A stretch of DNA of 64,000 nt from Paenibacillus_AB sp036577625 (GTDB lineage Bacteria > Bacillota > Bacilli > Paenibacillales > NBRC-103111). Location of the stretch: contig NZ_JARBDC010000003.1 of NCBI RefSeq assembly GCF_036577625.1, forward strand, positions 62,001-126,000, given 5' to 3'. The translations under genes were made by a program, and so were the position numbers. Positions 8,813-16,862 of this stretch are shown here, piece by piece (the stretch's first letter is position 1; each line of letters opens with the position of its first letter). The notes below the pieces were generated by a model that saw only the letters and a list, made by a program, of their open reading frames with translations, made no database searches and was not told the DNA's origin.

Positions 8813-9063
8813 CGGAAAGCAAAGACGGCCATGAGCTGCGGGTGATGGGCGATGCCAAGCTCAAGTTGTCGGCGTCGGGAACGGCCGATTTCGCGGGCTC
8901 CGTCGTTCCGAAGTCGGATAATGCCGCCGACCTCGGCGCCGCGAACAAACGATGGGCGAACGTCCACGTCGCCGACGGCATCGTCATGACAACCCCGGAC
9001 GGAACCGTCAAGTATAAAATAAGCATCGATAACGGCGGGCGGCTGATTACGACCCCGCTTTAG
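8812..9063 (+). pseudogene. C-terminal part of the frameshifted pectate-lyase-like gene
   Basis: This frame continues the preceding gene without a stop as AESKDGHELRVMGDAKLKL and on to DLGAANKRWANVHVADGI, ending ISIDNGGRLITTPL. The DLG..N.RW.NV..ADGI pattern is the kind of C-terminal repeat seen in phage tail-fibre and trimeric beta-helix proteins, so the intact product probably was a beta-helix with a tail-fibre-like C-terminal module. There is no ribosome site of its own before ATG 8842, so it is not read as a separate gene. Sequencing error, recent decay and programmed slippage remain possible. Confidence 0.6.
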
Positions 9064-9163
9064 CCGAATCGGCCCTTTCCCGAAACCGAGTTATAGAACG
9101 AAATGAAGCACCTATGTACAAGGGCTTTTTTTTCGCGAAAAATGACCTGATCCTGGACTCGAA

Positions 9164-9197
9164 TTGACCTCTGTCGTCCCCACGGCCGTCCTATAAT
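9164..9197 (+). promoter_or_regulatory. Possible promoter for the two Gfo/Idh genes
   Basis: A perfect TATAAT (9192-9197) lies 85 bp before the coding start. TTGACC (9164-9169) is 22 nt upstream of it, too far for a standard sigma-A promoter, so the promoter may need an activator. Weakly paired sequence with a T run just before (about 9105-9132) may end the upstream unit. Confidence 0.4.
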
Positions 9198-9281
9198 GAA
9201 GTCGGTACGCTCGATAGAGGCACGGTATGGAATGCCCGGATTCGGATGGATAAAACTGTGGACAGCGAAAGGAATGAAAGC

Positions 9282-10289
9282 ATGAAGATAGCTATCGTCG
9301 GTTGCGGCACGATGGGTCAAACGTTCGCCCGTATCGTCGGCGCCATGCCGAATGCCGAACTGGTCGGCATTTATAACCATTCGCCGCATACGGCAAAAGC
9401 GTTTGCCGAATCGCTTGGAACGAAATGGTACTCCTCCTATGACGAACTATTGGCGACGAAGCAATTGGAGCTCGTCATCATAACTCTTCCTACGTATTTG
9501 CATAAAGCGTATACGATCCGTGCGGCGGCGTACGGGAAACATATCATATGCGAAAAACCGATCGCGTTGAACCCGAAGGATGCCGAGGAAATGCTGCATG
9601 CCTGCGACCGGGCGGGTGTCCGTTTATTCGTGGGGCATGTGCTGCGCTTTTTTCCGGAATATATGCATGCGCGCAAGCAGATCACCGAAGGCGCGATAGG
9701 GACAATCGGCATTGTCCGCGCCAAACGCGCAAGCCTTCACCCGCCTGCGAACAGTTGGTTCGCCGACAGCGGCAAAAGCGGCGGTGTGATCTTTGACTTG
9801 ATGATCCATGAAATCGACTTCATCCGCTCGCTGCTGGGCGAGGTTCGATCCGTTTACGCCGCAGGCAAACGGGCTGCGGGGTTTGAATACGCCGCGGTCA
9901 CGATGCGGTTCGAGAACGGGGCCATCGCCAATGCGGAGGCGGTTTGGGGGCATCCGGCCTCCTTTCATTCGAAGCTGGACATATTCGGAACCGACGGCGT
10001 GTTGAGATGCGATAGCCAAAGCAGCAGGCCGCTTGTTCTCCACCGTTCCGATTCCGGTTCCGCGGCCGAAGCGGAGGGGGTCGTTCTTCCGGAGGCGCCT
10101 TCCCGGCAAGATCCTTTTGCGTTGGAGATCGAGCATTTCATCGATTGTATCCGCAATCGGAAAGAACCTGTAGTGACGGCCGCGGACGCATGTGAAGCCG
10201 TCGCGGTCGCACGGATGGCATCGGAATCCATCGAGACAGGAAAGCCTGTCTATAAGACTCATGAGGCGGATCGGAGGGCGGACGGATGA
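9282..10289 (+). CDS. Gfo/Idh/MocA family oxidoreductase
   Basis: Cytosolic NAD(P)-dependent oxidoreductase of about 335 aa. It has an N-terminal Rossmann motif (IAIVGCGTMGQTFARIVG), the catalytic-lysine motif CEKPIALNP near residue 90, and GGVIFDLMIHEIDF near residue 170 with the expected Asp and His. ATG 9282 is chosen because AAAGGAA (9268-9273) is 8 nt upstream and the product then begins at the Rossmann strand; an ATG at 9246 adds 12 unrelated residues. The stop overlaps the next start (ATGA), so the two are translationally coupled. It probably acts on a sugar or inositol-type substrate. Confidence 0.9.
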   Translation: MKIAIVGCGTMGQTFARIVGAMPNAELVGIYNHSPHTAKAFAESLGTKWYSSYDELLATKQLELVIITLPTYLHKAYTIRAAAYGKHIICEKPIALNPKDAEEMLHACDRAGVRLFVGHVLRFFPEYMHARKQITEGAIGTIGIVRAKRASLHPPANSWFADSGKSGGVIFDLMIHEIDFIRSLLGEVRSVYAAGKRAAGFEYAAVTMRFENGAIANAEAVWGHPASFHSKLDIFGTDGVLRCDSQSSRPLVLHRSDSGSAAEAEGVVLPEAPSRQDPFALEIEHFIDCIRNRKEPVVTAADACEAVAVARMASESIETGKPVYKTHEADRRADG

Positions 10290-11278
10290 ACCGGTTGAAG
10301 CTGGGGATGATCGGCTTTGCCCATCCGCAGGCACGCAATTACTTGGAGCGGCTCCTTGAACGGGACGATGCCGAGATGATCGGGATATACGACACGTGCA
10401 AGGAACGCATGGACGCAGTTCAGTCCCGTTACGGCATTCGATCTTTTGCCGATTGCGAAGGACTTCTGGCGGGAGGTATAGACGCGGTTATCGTATGTTC
10501 GGAGACGAAAGATCGTGCCGGGTATGTTAAAAAAGCGGCGATGTCGGGAAAGCATGTCCTTTGCGAGAAGCCTCTCGGCCTAACGCTGGCGGAAATGCGG
10601 GAGATGCTGGGCGTTTGCGCCGAGAACAAGGTACAATTGATGACTGCGTTTCCGTACCGGTATTTACCTTCCGTACTGGAAACGAAAGCGATCCTGGATA
10701 GCGGCAGCTTGGGAACCGTTCTGACGGTTACATGTGCGAGCCGCGTTCAAAGACCGGAGGGCCGGTTGCCGGACCCTTCCATATCCGGCGGCGCAGCCGT
10801 CATGGATCAAGGCGTCCCAATCCTGGATTTGCTGAGATGGCTTTTGAATGCGGAGCCGATCGAAGTATATGCGGAGACGGGGCCCTTATTTCTGGAGAAC
10901 GCCACTATCGATGATGCCGGGATCGTCCATGCGACGTTCGACAATGACGTAAAGGTTTTATTGGATTCAAGCTGGTCCTTGCCCGGATGTTATCCGATCC
11001 GGGGAGACCTGTCGATGGAGATCGTCGGAACGAAGGGAGTTCTGGCTCTGGACGCTTTCGCCCAGGTAAGCCGGCTCTATAGCGACCGCAGAGGGAAAGC
11101 GGAATGGAGCTATTGGGGGGACCACGGCGAACAAATGCTGATCCACGATTTCGTTCGATCTCTTATGGAGAACAGGGAAGTGCCCATAACCGGGGCGGAT
11201 GGACTGCGCGCGACTGCCGCCGCTCTGGCCGCTTGCGAATCGGTGAAACGCAAAGCGCCTTGTTCGCCGGAAGCATAA
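10286..11278 (+). CDS. Gfo/Idh/MocA-like protein lacking the catalytic histidine
   Basis: A 330-aa paralogue with a Rossmann N-terminus (LGMIGFAHPQARNYLE, so the glycine loop is altered to GFAHPQ) and the EKP motif CEKPLGLTLAEM near residue 95. In the second catalytic motif the usual D.G.H reads MDQGVPILDLLRWLL: the Asp is kept but the His is Pro. The change suggests altered chemistry, or a regulatory or partner role beside the complete paralogue it overlaps by 4 bp. A terminator follows 11 nt after the stop. Assignment to the superfamily is firm; activity is open. Confidence 0.87.
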   Translation: MNRLKLGMIGFAHPQARNYLERLLERDDAEMIGIYDTCKERMDAVQSRYGIRSFADCEGLLAGGIDAVIVCSETKDRAGYVKKAAMSGKHVLCEKPLGLTLAEMREMLGVCAENKVQLMTAFPYRYLPSVLETKAILDSGSLGTVLTVTCASRVQRPEGRLPDPSISGGAAVMDQGVPILDLLRWLLNAEPIEVYAETGPLFLENATIDDAGIVHATFDNDVKVLLDSSWSLPGCYPIRGDLSMEIVGTKGVLALDAFAQVSRLYSDRRGKAEWSYWGDHGEQMLIHDFVRSLMENREVPITGADGLRATAAALAACESVKRKAPCSPEA

Positions 11279-11289
11279 GAAGAATACCG

Positions 11290-11326
11290 AAGAAGCCCGG
11301 AACGAGAGGGCTTCTTTGTTTTTTAG
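11290..11326 (+). terminator. Rho-independent terminator
   Basis: Stem AAGAAGCCC (11290-11298) with GGGCTTCTT (11308-11316), a 9-nt loop, then a T-rich tail. It ends the SBP 2/Gfo/Idh unit. Confidence 0.9.
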
Positions 11327-11364
11327 TCCGGGCCTTCGGCGAAAACGAATACGGCCGAAACCGT

Positions 11365-11427
11365 GTATATTTTTATTACTATTTATAGATTTCTCTCATT
11401 TATCGCGTCGCGCGCAACCGGTAACAT
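11365..11427 (+). promoter_or_regulatory. Regulated promoter of the permease-kinase operon
   Basis: The block GTATATTTTTA (11365-11375), then ATTTATAGATTTCTCTCATTT, also occurs upstream of the SBP at 16863 (16760-16795). A -10-like TAACAT (11422-11427) lies 57 nt after the block start; in the other copy TATAAT lies 58 nt after it. Neither has a good -35. This suggests a shared activator site, most simply for the AraC-type response regulator encoded at 15086. Confidence 0.55.
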
Positions 11428-11474
11428 GATGATTACAAATCGATTCTCTTATTACCGATTCGGGAGTGACGCAG

Positions 11475-12392
11475 ATGGAGCATATACGGCGGATTACGAA
11501 ATCCGGTGCCGGCACATGGAACAAATGGATAGAGCCTTTATGGGGATACGCATTCATATCGCCTTGGCTGATCGGCTTTTTCCTGTTAACGGTCGGTCCG
11601 CTGTCCCAATCCTTTTACTTATCGCTAACCCAGTACAATATGCTGGAGCTTCCCGAATGGGTCGGCTTGGCCAATTACAGGGAGATTGTAACGGACGACG
11701 ACGAGTTTTGGAAGGCGCTGCAAGTTACTCTGACTTACGTGGCGCTGTCCGTGCCGTTAAAATTAATGTTCGCGCTGCTGGTCGCCCTGCTGCTGTTCCG
11801 AGCGATTCGGGGAATGTCGCTGTTCAGGGCGGTCTTTTATTTGCCGTCCTTGATCGGAGGAAGCGTGGCGCTTTCGGCGATCTGGCGGAACTTGTTCGGC
11901 ATGGACGGGCTGTTGAACCAAATTGCGGGCTTGTTCGGGTTGCAGGGCATCGACTGGATCAATACTCCCGGAACCGCCCTGTATACGCTCGTGCTGCTGG
12001 CGGTCTGGCAGTTCGGTTCGTCGATGGTGATCTTCCTGGCGGGACTCAAGCAAATTCCGCGGGATCTGTACGAATCCGCCTCGGTCGACGGAGCGTCGAA
12101 GGCACGGGCCTTTTTTGCGATTACGCTGCCGATGCTCACGCCGATTATATTGTTTAACCTGGTCATGCAAATTATCGGGAGCTTTCAAATGTTTACCCAG
12201 GCATTTATCGTCACCAAGGGCGGACCGATCAACTCGACGCTCGTGTACGCGCTTTACTTGTATCAGAAAGCTTTTGCGTACTTCAATATGGGCTATGCCA
12301 GCGCGCTTGCCTGGATCTTGCTCGCGATCATCGCCTTTTGTACGGTTTTGATTTTCTGGTCGTCCAAAAGATGGGTGCATTATGAAACGTAA
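11475..12392 (+). CDS. ABC sugar transporter permease, MalF/UgpA type
   Basis: Inner-membrane permease of about 305 aa with six predicted transmembrane segments, the first at ISPWLIGFFLLTVGPL. The EAA loop that contacts the ATPase reads ESASVDGASKARAFFAITLP (about residues 200-219). ATG 11475 is supported by GGGAG 8 nt upstream; a GTG at 11466 overlaps that site. It pairs with the second permease 27 nt downstream and with the SBP at 16863. No ATPase is encoded here, which fits the MsmX-type shared ATPase known in Bacillales. Confidence 0.92.
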   Translation: MEHIRRITKSGAGTWNKWIEPLWGYAFISPWLIGFFLLTVGPLSQSFYLSLTQYNMLELPEWVGLANYREIVTDDDEFWKALQVTLTYVALSVPLKLMFALLVALLLFRAIRGMSLFRAVFYLPSLIGGSVALSAIWRNLFGMDGLLNQIAGLFGLQGIDWINTPGTALYTLVLLAVWQFGSSMVIFLAGLKQIPRDLYESASVDGASKARAFFAITLPMLTPIILFNLVMQIIGSFQMFTQAFIVTKGGPINSTLVYALYLYQKAFAYFNMGYASALAWILLAIIAFCTVLIFWSSKRWVHYET

Positions 12393-12419
12393 TGATTCGG
12401 CGGAAAGGGGATACCGAGG

Positions 12420-13247
12420 ATGAAACCGGCAGTCGTGTATCGTTACAGCGTTTTGATTCTGAGCAGCTTGGTTATGATTTATCCGGTCTTATGGCTGGTC
12501 GGCAACGCGCTGAAGTCGAACGAAGATATTCCGAAAATGCAGCTGTTTCCGAGCGAGCTTCATTGGAGCAATTTTACCGAGGGCTGGACGGCCATTCCGG
12601 GCTTCAGTTTCGCGCATTTTTTCTACAATTCTTTCTTTATCGCGGCGCTCTCCGTGATCGGAACGTTGCTGTCCAGCGCACTAGTCGCATACGGATTCGC
12701 CCGGCTGCGGTTTCCGCTGCAAAACATGTGGTTCGGCATATTAATGATGACGCTGATGCTCCCGGCGCAGGTTACATTGGTGCCGCAATACATTTTGTTC
12801 AAATCGTTCGATTGGGTAGGCACGACGCTGCCGCTTATCGTACCGCATTTTTTGGCGGTCAGCCCGTTTTTTGTGTTTCTGATCGTTCAGTTTATACGCG
12901 GCATCCCGAAAGAGTTGGACGAATCCGCCAAAATCGACGGCTGCTCGACGATCGGAATTGCGTTTAAAATCGTGCTGCCGTTATGCACGCCGGCTTTCAT
13001 TACGACGGCGATATTCAGCTTCATTTGGACCTGGGACGATTTCCTCGGTCAGATGATTTACTTGACCGATACCGCGAAATTTACGGTCCCGCTCGCGCTG
13101 CGATTGTTCCTCGACAATACGTCGGCGGTCACCTGGGGACCGATGTATGCGATGGCCTTATTGTCGGTCATTCCGTGCTTCGTCATTTTTCTGATCGCGC
13201 AAAAATATTTCGTGGAAGGAATTGCTACGACCGGAATCAAAGGGTAA
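12420..13247 (+). CDS. ABC sugar transporter permease, MalG/UgpE type
   Basis: A 275-aa permease with six predicted transmembrane segments. The EAA loop is DESAKIDGCSTIGIAFKIVL, followed by PLCTPAF, near residues 165-190, and the C-terminus FVEGIATTGIKG is typical of the MalG class. It follows the first permease by 27 nt and precedes the sensor kinase gene by 63 nt, so all are probably one transcript. AAAGGGG and GAGG precede the ATG. It would form the heterodimeric channel for the sugar bound by the SBP at 16863. Confidence 0.92.
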   Translation: MKPAVVYRYSVLILSSLVMIYPVLWLVGNALKSNEDIPKMQLFPSELHWSNFTEGWTAIPGFSFAHFFYNSFFIAALSVIGTLLSSALVAYGFARLRFPLQNMWFGILMMTLMLPAQVTLVPQYILFKSFDWVGTTLPLIVPHFLAVSPFFVFLIVQFIRGIPKELDESAKIDGCSTIGIAFKIVLPLCTPAFITTAIFSFIWTWDDFLGQMIYLTDTAKFTVPLALRLFLDNTSAVTWGPMYAMALLSVIPCFVIFLIAQKYFVEGIATTGIKG

Positions 13248-13310
13248 GCTGTTTACGGCCGGCGCATTCGGCCTTATGCTGTATGTAACAGCTAAGAAGG
13301 CAGGTGATGC

Positions 13311-15089
13311 TTGCGGATGAGGAACCCGTTCAAACGGTTTTCGTTTCAGGCGACGTTTTTTGTTTCATTTCTAGCAATATCCGTACTGCTCATTCTGCTG
13401 CTCGGCATGACGAGCTATTACATGACGAATCAGGAAGTGGTGCGTCAAACGATTTCCTCCAGGATGCTGCTGCTGGACGAGATCAACAAGCAGCTCGACG
13501 TGCAGCTGCAATCGGTCGAATACGATTCGCTCGCGCTGGCGAGCAATCCGAAGCTGCTCCATTATTTGCAATATCAATATCCCGAGGACTCGTTCGAGCG
13601 GATCGGACAAACCGCCGATGTGATCGATCTGCTCAGCCGCCCGAGCTACGTGAAGGAGGGCATCCTTTCCGTTCAATTGTATGCGAAACATACGACAGCA
13701 GGCAGCCATATTGCCGGAAGCGGAGTATACGACTACGGCATGGCCGAGAAGGCTTCCTGGTACGACGAAATCAAGGATGCCGACTATAGCTGGATCGGCG
13801 CTCATCCGGTCGAAGTGGGCAATTACCCGGCGGAAGACCGGAACGTCGTCAGCTTCGCGAGAAAGGTGCTGTCCGCTGCGGGCAAGGAAGTCGGCATTCT
13901 GGTCGTGAACGTGAAATTATCCTCCCTGCAAAAGCTGGCGTTCGGCAGCACGACGGATGCGAGCCGGTTTATTCTTGATACGAATCGGAGACTCATCGCG
14001 CAATTTAACGGCGGCTCGCTTCAACCGGTATATTACGATGAAGGAAACGGCGATATTGCGGCCATCATGGACAAGTCCCCGTCCGATCAATATGCGATAG
14101 CCCGATTAAAAACGAAATCGCTGATTATTTGGAACAAGCAAACCCGCACGTCTTGGGTGACGATGGACGTCATTCCTTGGGAAACGATTACGAAAGGAAG
14201 CCGGAGCATTGCAAGCGTTATTATGATCACGGTCATGCTGTGCATCCTGCTTGCGGTCGCGATGGCCTACTTGTTGTCCGTGCAGTTCGCCGCACCGATC
14301 CGCCGGTTGATCCGCGCCATGAATGCGATGAAGGTCGGACGATGGAACGTTCGTATCGTGAACGATTACCGGAACGAGTTCGGTCATCTGAACGATCATT
14401 TCAACGAAATGGCCGAACGGATCGAAATGTTGATCGAGCAAGTGACCGAGCAAAACCGGCGCAAACGCGAAGCCGAAATTCAAGTGCTCCAGGAGCAAAT
14501 CAACCCGCACTTTTTGTACAATACGCTCGATATGATGAACTGGCACGCGATCGAATCCGGCGACCGCGACATGAGCCGCATGCTCGCGCTGCTCGGCAAA
14601 ATGCTGCGGATCGGGCTGTCGAGCGGAGCTTCTTTTATAAGCGTTCGCAAGGAAATGGAGCATCTGCAATGTTACGTGGAGCTGCAAACGATACGATTCA
14701 AACAAACGATCCGGTTCGTTATCCAGGTCCCGGATTCGATGAAACGATACTACATTCCGAAGCTGATCGTCCAGCCGTTCGTGGAGAATAGTCTCATTCA
14801 CGGGCTGCACGGACGCGCCCGGGGGGCGGTGCGTATTACCGGCTGGGAGGATGAAGCGAGCATTCACTTTAGGATCGAGGATAACGGGCAAGGGATGAAG
14901 ACGGACAACCCCGCTCCCGGAAAGGAAAATAACGGGATTCGAAATGTGCACGAACGCATTCAACTATACTTCGGGGAAGGCTACGGCGTTCGGCTGTTCA
15001 GCAAGCCCGGCGAAGGGACGAGAGTGACGCTCGATTTGCCCAAGCTGGCCGAGGAGCCGTCGCAACGGATCGGGGGGGAGCCGGCATGA
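13311..15089 (+). CDS. YesM-type sensor histidine kinase
   Basis: Membrane sensor kinase of 592 aa. One N-terminal transmembrane segment (about 14-36) precedes a large extracytoplasmic sensor domain; a second lies at about 297-322, followed by HAMP. The His-kinase motif NPHFLYNTLDMMNW is near residue 397, and the ATPase boxes (VENSLIHGL, EDNGQGM) follow. TTG 13311 is chosen since AGGTGAT, complementary to the 16S end, sits at 13302-13308; ATG 13317 is the alternative. The stop overlaps the response-regulator start (ATGA). It probably senses the sugar or its binding protein outside the cell. Confidence 0.93.
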   Translation: MRMRNPFKRFSFQATFFVSFLAISVLLILLLGMTSYYMTNQEVVRQTISSRMLLLDEINKQLDVQLQSVEYDSLALASNPKLLHYLQYQYPEDSFERIGQTADVIDLLSRPSYVKEGILSVQLYAKHTTAGSHIAGSGVYDYGMAEKASWYDEIKDADYSWIGAHPVEVGNYPAEDRNVVSFARKVLSAAGKEVGILVVNVKLSSLQKLAFGSTTDASRFILDTNRRLIAQFNGGSLQPVYYDEGNGDIAAIMDKSPSDQYAIARLKTKSLIIWNKQTRTSWVTMDVIPWETITKGSRSIASVIMITVMLCILLAVAMAYLLSVQFAAPIRRLIRAMNAMKVGRWNVRIVNDYRNEFGHLNDHFNEMAERIEMLIEQVTEQNRRKREAEIQVLQEQINPHFLYNTLDMMNWHAIESGDRDMSRMLALLGKMLRIGLSSGASFISVRKEMEHLQCYVELQTIRFKQTIRFVIQVPDSMKRYYIPKLIVQPFVENSLIHGLHGRARGAVRITGWEDEASIHFRIEDNGQGMKTDNPAPGKENNGIRNVHERIQLYFGEGYGVRLFSKPGEGTRVTLDLPKLAEEPSQRIGGEPA

Positions 15090-16699
15090 TCAAAGCGGTC
15101 ATTGTTGACGACGATATGACGACCTTACAAGGACTTGCGCGTTCGGTGCGGTGGGAACAATTCGGAATCCGTGTAGTCGGAACGGCCATCAACGGAAAAG
15201 AGGGGCTCGAACAGATCGAGGCCCATCGGCCCGACATTATATTGACCGATATCTACATGCCGGTCATGAATGGCATCGAGATGCTGAAGGCGCTGCGCGA
15301 AGCGGGAAATACGGCGGAAGTGATCATTTTAAGCGGATACGAGGATTTCAAGTATGCCCAGTCCGCGGTAAAGCTCCGCGTCAACGATTATTTGTCGAAG
15401 CCGGCGACGCTCGACGACATCGAGCGCGTCCTGAAGGAAGCGGTGGACCAGATTTCCAAGCGGGATGCGGTTGAAAAAGAAGAGAGGGAGCTCCGAGAGC
15501 TGCTTGCGTACCATTTGCCGACGACCAAACGGCAATTGCTGAAGGGGCTGCTGGAACCCGGCTTTTGCCAAACCGGCTTTTTTCGCAAAGTGTCGGAATA
15601 TTTGAAGCTCGATTTCACGGGACAAAGGTACACCGTTGTGCTTATCGAATTTTTCGCAGGCCGCGAGCGGCTCTCGCACCGGCACCGGCCGAACGATCTG
15701 GCCTTGTTCGCCTATGCGGTACAAAATATTGTGGAGGAGCTTGCGGCTCGCAAGGACGGCGTATATGTCGCCGATTTTCAGCGCAACTTGCTTTCGATCA
15801 TCGTGGCGGCGCCTCTGCACCTGAAACAGGAGAGAGCAAGGCGGCAGGCCGTGCAAGTCGCGCAGGAGCTGCTTGATCACGTTCGAGATTTGTTGAAGCT
15901 GCAGGTTTGGGCCGCGGTCGGTTCGGTTGCGGAGCAAGTCGGCGATATCCCGAAGTCTTATGCGGCGGCGGTCGATCTGCTCGCAAGCCGCGAGAAATTT
16001 TCGGAAAAGCAGCTCCTGCTGCAAGAGGACGTTCGGGAGCTGGCCGCGACCGTACCGCGCCGACCGATCGAAAGCTATCAAGCCGTCGTCGACGCCATGA
16101 TGCTCGGGCAGGAAGAGCTTGTGGAGACATGCATCGATGAGCTGACGCGCGTTCTTCGGGAGGGAAAAGCCCCCAGCATCAACGATTTGAGGGAATTCGC
16201 GATCGATATTGTCGGCATCGTGTCACTCGCCTTGCACGAGCACGGACTGCAGATCGAGCATTTTCGTGCGAACTTTTCCATATACAAGGAGCTGGAGCTC
16301 TTTTGCGGCATTTCGGATTTTTCCGGTTGGCTGCGCGATTTGCTTATTCCGATTTGCCGGGCGATGCACGAGCGCAGCTCGCATAAGCACCGCAAAACGA
16401 TCGATTTCATCAAGCGGTACGTACAGCAGCATTATGCGGAGGATATTACGCTCGACCTCATTGCCGAGAAGGTGTATTTGACACGCAATTATTTAAGCCA
16501 AATATTCAAGCAGGAAACCGGCGAAAATTATAACAGCTACTTGACGCGCGTACGAATGGAAAAAGCGAAGGAGCTGCTTTTGACCGGGAACTATAAAGTA
16601 TTCGAAATCTCGCAAATCGTCGGCTATAAAAACAACGCCTACTTCAGCCAATTATTCAAGAAGCATACCGGCTATTATCCGTCCGAACTGAACAAATAA
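15086..16699 (+). CDS. AraC-type response regulator (YesN-like)
   Basis: A 537-aa regulator. The N-terminal receiver domain (1-120) carries acidic VDDD near residue 8 and the phospho-acceptor Asp in ILTDIYMPVMNG near residue 55. A long middle region follows, and the C-terminal AraC HTH (about 435-537) contains ITLDLIAEKVYLTRNYLSQI and VFEISQIVGYKNNAYFSQLF. It overlaps its kinase by 4 bp. The likely targets are the two promoters sharing GTATATTTTTA at 11365 and 16760, one on each side of the kinase/regulator pair; this is inferred from the matching motif and spacing. Confidence 0.93.
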   Translation: MIKAVIVDDDMTTLQGLARSVRWEQFGIRVVGTAINGKEGLEQIEAHRPDIILTDIYMPVMNGIEMLKALREAGNTAEVIILSGYEDFKYAQSAVKLRVNDYLSKPATLDDIERVLKEAVDQISKRDAVEKEERELRELLAYHLPTTKRQLLKGLLEPGFCQTGFFRKVSEYLKLDFTGQRYTVVLIEFFAGRERLSHRHRPNDLALFAYAVQNIVEELAARKDGVYVADFQRNLLSIIVAAPLHLKQERARRQAVQVAQELLDHVRDLLKLQVWAAVGSVAEQVGDIPKSYAAAVDLLASREKFSEKQLLLQEDVRELAATVPRRPIESYQAVVDAMMLGQEELVETCIDELTRVLREGKAPSINDLREFAIDIVGIVSLALHEHGLQIEHFRANFSIYKELELFCGISDFSGWLRDLLIPICRAMHERSSHKHRKTIDFIKRYVQQHYAEDITLDLIAEKVYLTRNYLSQIFKQETGENYNSYLTRVRMEKAKELLLTGNYKVFEISQIVGYKNNAYFSQLFKKHTGYYPSELNK

Positions 16700-16713
16700 C
16701 AAGATCCTGCCGC

Positions 16714-16742
16714 CGCTTCCGCCGAGAAGCGCTTCTTTTTTT
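16714..16742 (+). terminator. Rho-independent terminator after the response regulator
   Basis: Stem CGCTTC (16714-16719) with GAAGCG (16726-16731), loop of 6 nt, then a T-rich tail. It separates the kinase operon from the SBP transcript. Confidence 0.75.
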
Positions 16743-16759
16743 GGTCCCGTCCGCAATCC

Positions 16760-16823
16760 GTATATTTTTAATATTTATTGTAGATTCGTCTTATTTTAAT
16801 GAAAATCGGCCGTTTTTTATAAT
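16760..16823 (+). promoter_or_regulatory. Regulated promoter of the SBP 16863 unit
   Basis: GTATATTTTTA (16760-16770), then TTTATTGTAGATTCGTCTTA, matches the block upstream of 11475. TATAAT (16818-16823) is 58 nt after the block start, and the hexamer 17 nt before it (TTTAAT) is a poor -35, so activator dependence is likely. Confidence 0.6.
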
Positions 16824-16862
16824 GGGATTGTACGAAAGAAAACCTAGAGGGGGGCATGTTCG

